Shown here one piece after another: positions 62,743 through 64,000 of a stretch of DNA of 64,000 nt; the first letter of the stretch is position 1, and each line of letters starts with the position of its first letter. Under the pieces are notes generated by a model. The model was not told the origin of the DNA and searched no databases. It was given only the letters and a program-made list of their open reading frames with translations. Both the position numbers and the translations under genes were made by a program. This stretch comes from Nitrosopumilus ureiphilus (lineage in GTDB: Archaea > Thermoproteota > Nitrososphaeria > Nitrososphaerales > Nitrosopumilaceae): NCBI RefSeq assembly GCF_013407185.1, contig NZ_CP026995.1:434841-498840 (forward strand), in the 5' to 3' direction.

Positions 62743-63397
62743 ATTTCTTTCTAACCTCTTGGATTTGTTTTATTGGCTTACCCATTGTAGTTTTAATCAT
62801 AATTCTTCTCATGTTCTTCTCACCGTTTGGCAATTTCTTTTCAATTGCATTTAGAACAGTGTGTGCATTGATTGCTAAATCTGCATCCTCCATAGTTTCA
62901 TCTCCAATTTTACATGAAACAGATAGTGATGCTCTTGTTCTCACTTTAATTGATGATCTAAATCTTGACAAAAATGCATCAATTGGTGCATCAAAAGGAA
63001 CTGGTGTTGGCATTTTTCCTCTAGGGCCTAAAAGTTGACCCAAAGTTTTACCGACTGTTGGCATTACTTTGGTATCTGCTAAAAAGAAATCATATTTGTT
63101 GATGAATTTTCGAGATTCTCTTTTGTTAGCTCCGAATTTATCTAATTCTTCTGTTCCGATTACAGAATCTGCATTTGCTTGTTTTGCTTTCTGACCCATC
63201 TCGCCTGTTGCCATTACACAAACAGTAGCTGGTGAACTAGTCTTTGGAAGTTGAACTACTTCATTTAGTGCAAATCCTTTCTTTACATCAATATCTTTGA
63301 AATTAGCAATTAACTCAATTGACTGCGTAAACTTTTTCTTTTTTGTAGCAGCCTTTGCCTCTTTGATCATATCGACTAGCTGAGACTCTGTAATCAT
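62735..63397 (-). CDS. rpl1: Ribosomal protein uL1
   Basis: 220 aa from the ATG at 63397; the ATG at 63412 is less likely because the TATA-like TTTTAAGTA (about 63424-63432) places the transcript start near 63400. Contains GPRGKMPTPVPFDAPIDAFL and the usual KVRTRASLSVSCKIGDETME. First gene of an L1-P0 operon; P1/L12 is not with it. Confidence 0.94.
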   Translation of the reverse strand: MITESQLVDMIKEAKAATKKKKFTQSIELIANFKDIDVKKGFALNEVVQLPKTSSPATVCVMATGEMGQKAKQANADSVIGTEELDKFGANKRESRKFINKYDFFLADTKVMPTVGKTLGQLLGPRGKMPTPVPFDAPIDAFLSRFRSSIKVRTRASLSVSCKIGDETMEDADLAINAHTVLNAIEKKLPNGEKNMRRIMIKTTMGKPIKQIQEVRKKFA

Positions 63398-63562
63398 TAC
63401 GAACATTTTCAAAAAAGCCTACTTAAAATCGTTTAGAGATAGGGTTTTTGATTATCGATATTTTTGGAAAAATTACAAATTTTCAATTAAATCTTGTAAA
63501 TCTGGCCGAATTATTTGTAAAAACCTACATATATTAAATCATAAATTCTTTTTTCGAATACG

Positions 63563-64000
63563 TTGCATCGTTTTGACGAACTAGACATGAAATTACTTTT
63601 TGAATTGACCAAGGATGGTTCAATTTCGGTTCCTACTCTATCTAAAAAACTTGGAATTAATGCATCAGTGCTATATAGCCGAATCAAGAGATTGATGAAG
63701 AAAAAACTAATCAAAAAATTCACGGTCGAAATTGATGACTCTCTTTTGGGAATCGGTGTCAAGGCCTCAGTTGGAATCAACAGAGACCCAAAACACAAGG
63801 ATGAAATTCACAAAACATTCATGGGCATCCCAGAAGTTGTCTCTATCTCAGAAGTTACCGGTAGATTTGATATAATCATCCAGGTTTATGCAAAAGATCT
63901 TGAGGCTCTTCATACTATAGTCATCGAGAAGATTGGCAAAGTACCAGGTATTCAAAATTCTGAAACCTTTGTTGAACTACAAAAAACTGACAAGGATCCT
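63563..64000 (+). CDS. Lrp/AsnC-family regulator (3' end outside window)
   Basis: TTG start (HRFDELDMKLLFELTKDGSI), 146 residues visible with no stop. HTH (SVPTLSKKLGINASVLYSRI then KRLMKKKLI), followed by a RAM ligand-binding domain (VSISEVTGRFDIIIQVYAKD). Divergent from the L1-P0 operon. Unlike the protein at 53523 it keeps its DNA-binding part. Confidence 0.88.
   Translation, partial: MHRFDELDMKLLFELTKDGSISVPTLSKKLGINASVLYSRIKRLMKKKLIKKFTVEIDDSLLGIGVKASVGINRDPKHKDEIHKTFMGIPEVVSISEVTGRFDIIIQVYAKDLEALHTIVIEKIGKVPGIQNSETFVELQKTDKDP

Overview
The window looks like chromosome of a low-GC, Nitrosopumilus-type ammonia-oxidising archaeon (Thaumarchaeota/Nitrososphaerota, group I.1a). The evidence is the unsplit RNA polymerase subunit A gene beside rpoB and rpoH, archaeal L30e, NusA-KH, P0 and P1 ribosomal proteins, an intron-bearing archaeal tRNA-Gln, PEFG-CTERM surface proteins, many small zinc-ribbon/C2H2 proteins, a cupredoxin, and promoters with a TATA box 25-30 nt upstream of the start codon (short or absent leaders). 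No CRISPR array, integrase or transposase is visible.

Layout. 0-3 kb: the end of a CFI-box secreted protein, a small unknown, and a B12-binding radical SAM protein. 3-8 kb: nickel-pincer cofactor genes larB, larC and larE with malate dehydrogenase and a cysteine desulfurase (no larA in view). 8-11.6 kb: four surface-protein genes, three of which share an identical 93-bp PEFG-CTERM end. 11.8-24.4 kb: rpoH-rpoB-rpoA, LSm, two secreted proteins, L30e, nusA, S12, S7, and tRNA-Gln on the other strand. 24.5-36 kb: metabolic and housekeeping genes (YkgJ-type protein, geranylgeranyl reductase, nitroreductase, leuS, alaS) with several small proteins.

36-46 kb is accessory in character: IPT/TIG membrane protein, a split small gene, a ribbon-helix-helix regulator, a decayed tRNA-Met-like sequence, a seven-bladed propeller protein, a Fic protein bounded by palindromes, and a broken CFI-box pseudogene. 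46-48 kb: DUF1059 protein, L12/P1 and a TRIC-type channel.

48.4-54 kb holds the most interesting structure. Six copies of the palindrome TTAACAWTGTTAA each sit 34-38 nt from one or two start codons, next to the TATA box. They serve small C2H2 proteins, a cupredoxin, a DUF1059 protein with an EMC3-like membrane protein, and several very small ORFs. This looks like an undescribed local regulon; a winged-helix protein at 53.2 kb is a candidate regulator.

54-64 kb: DoxX, a second ribbon-helix-helix protein, a zinc-ribbon operon divergent from a Fur/PerR-type repressor across paired operators, secreted proteins, a two-component system, P0 and L1, and the first part of an Lrp/AsnC regulator. Several genes too short for ordinary ORF cut-offs were found by direct reading and are listed with positions.
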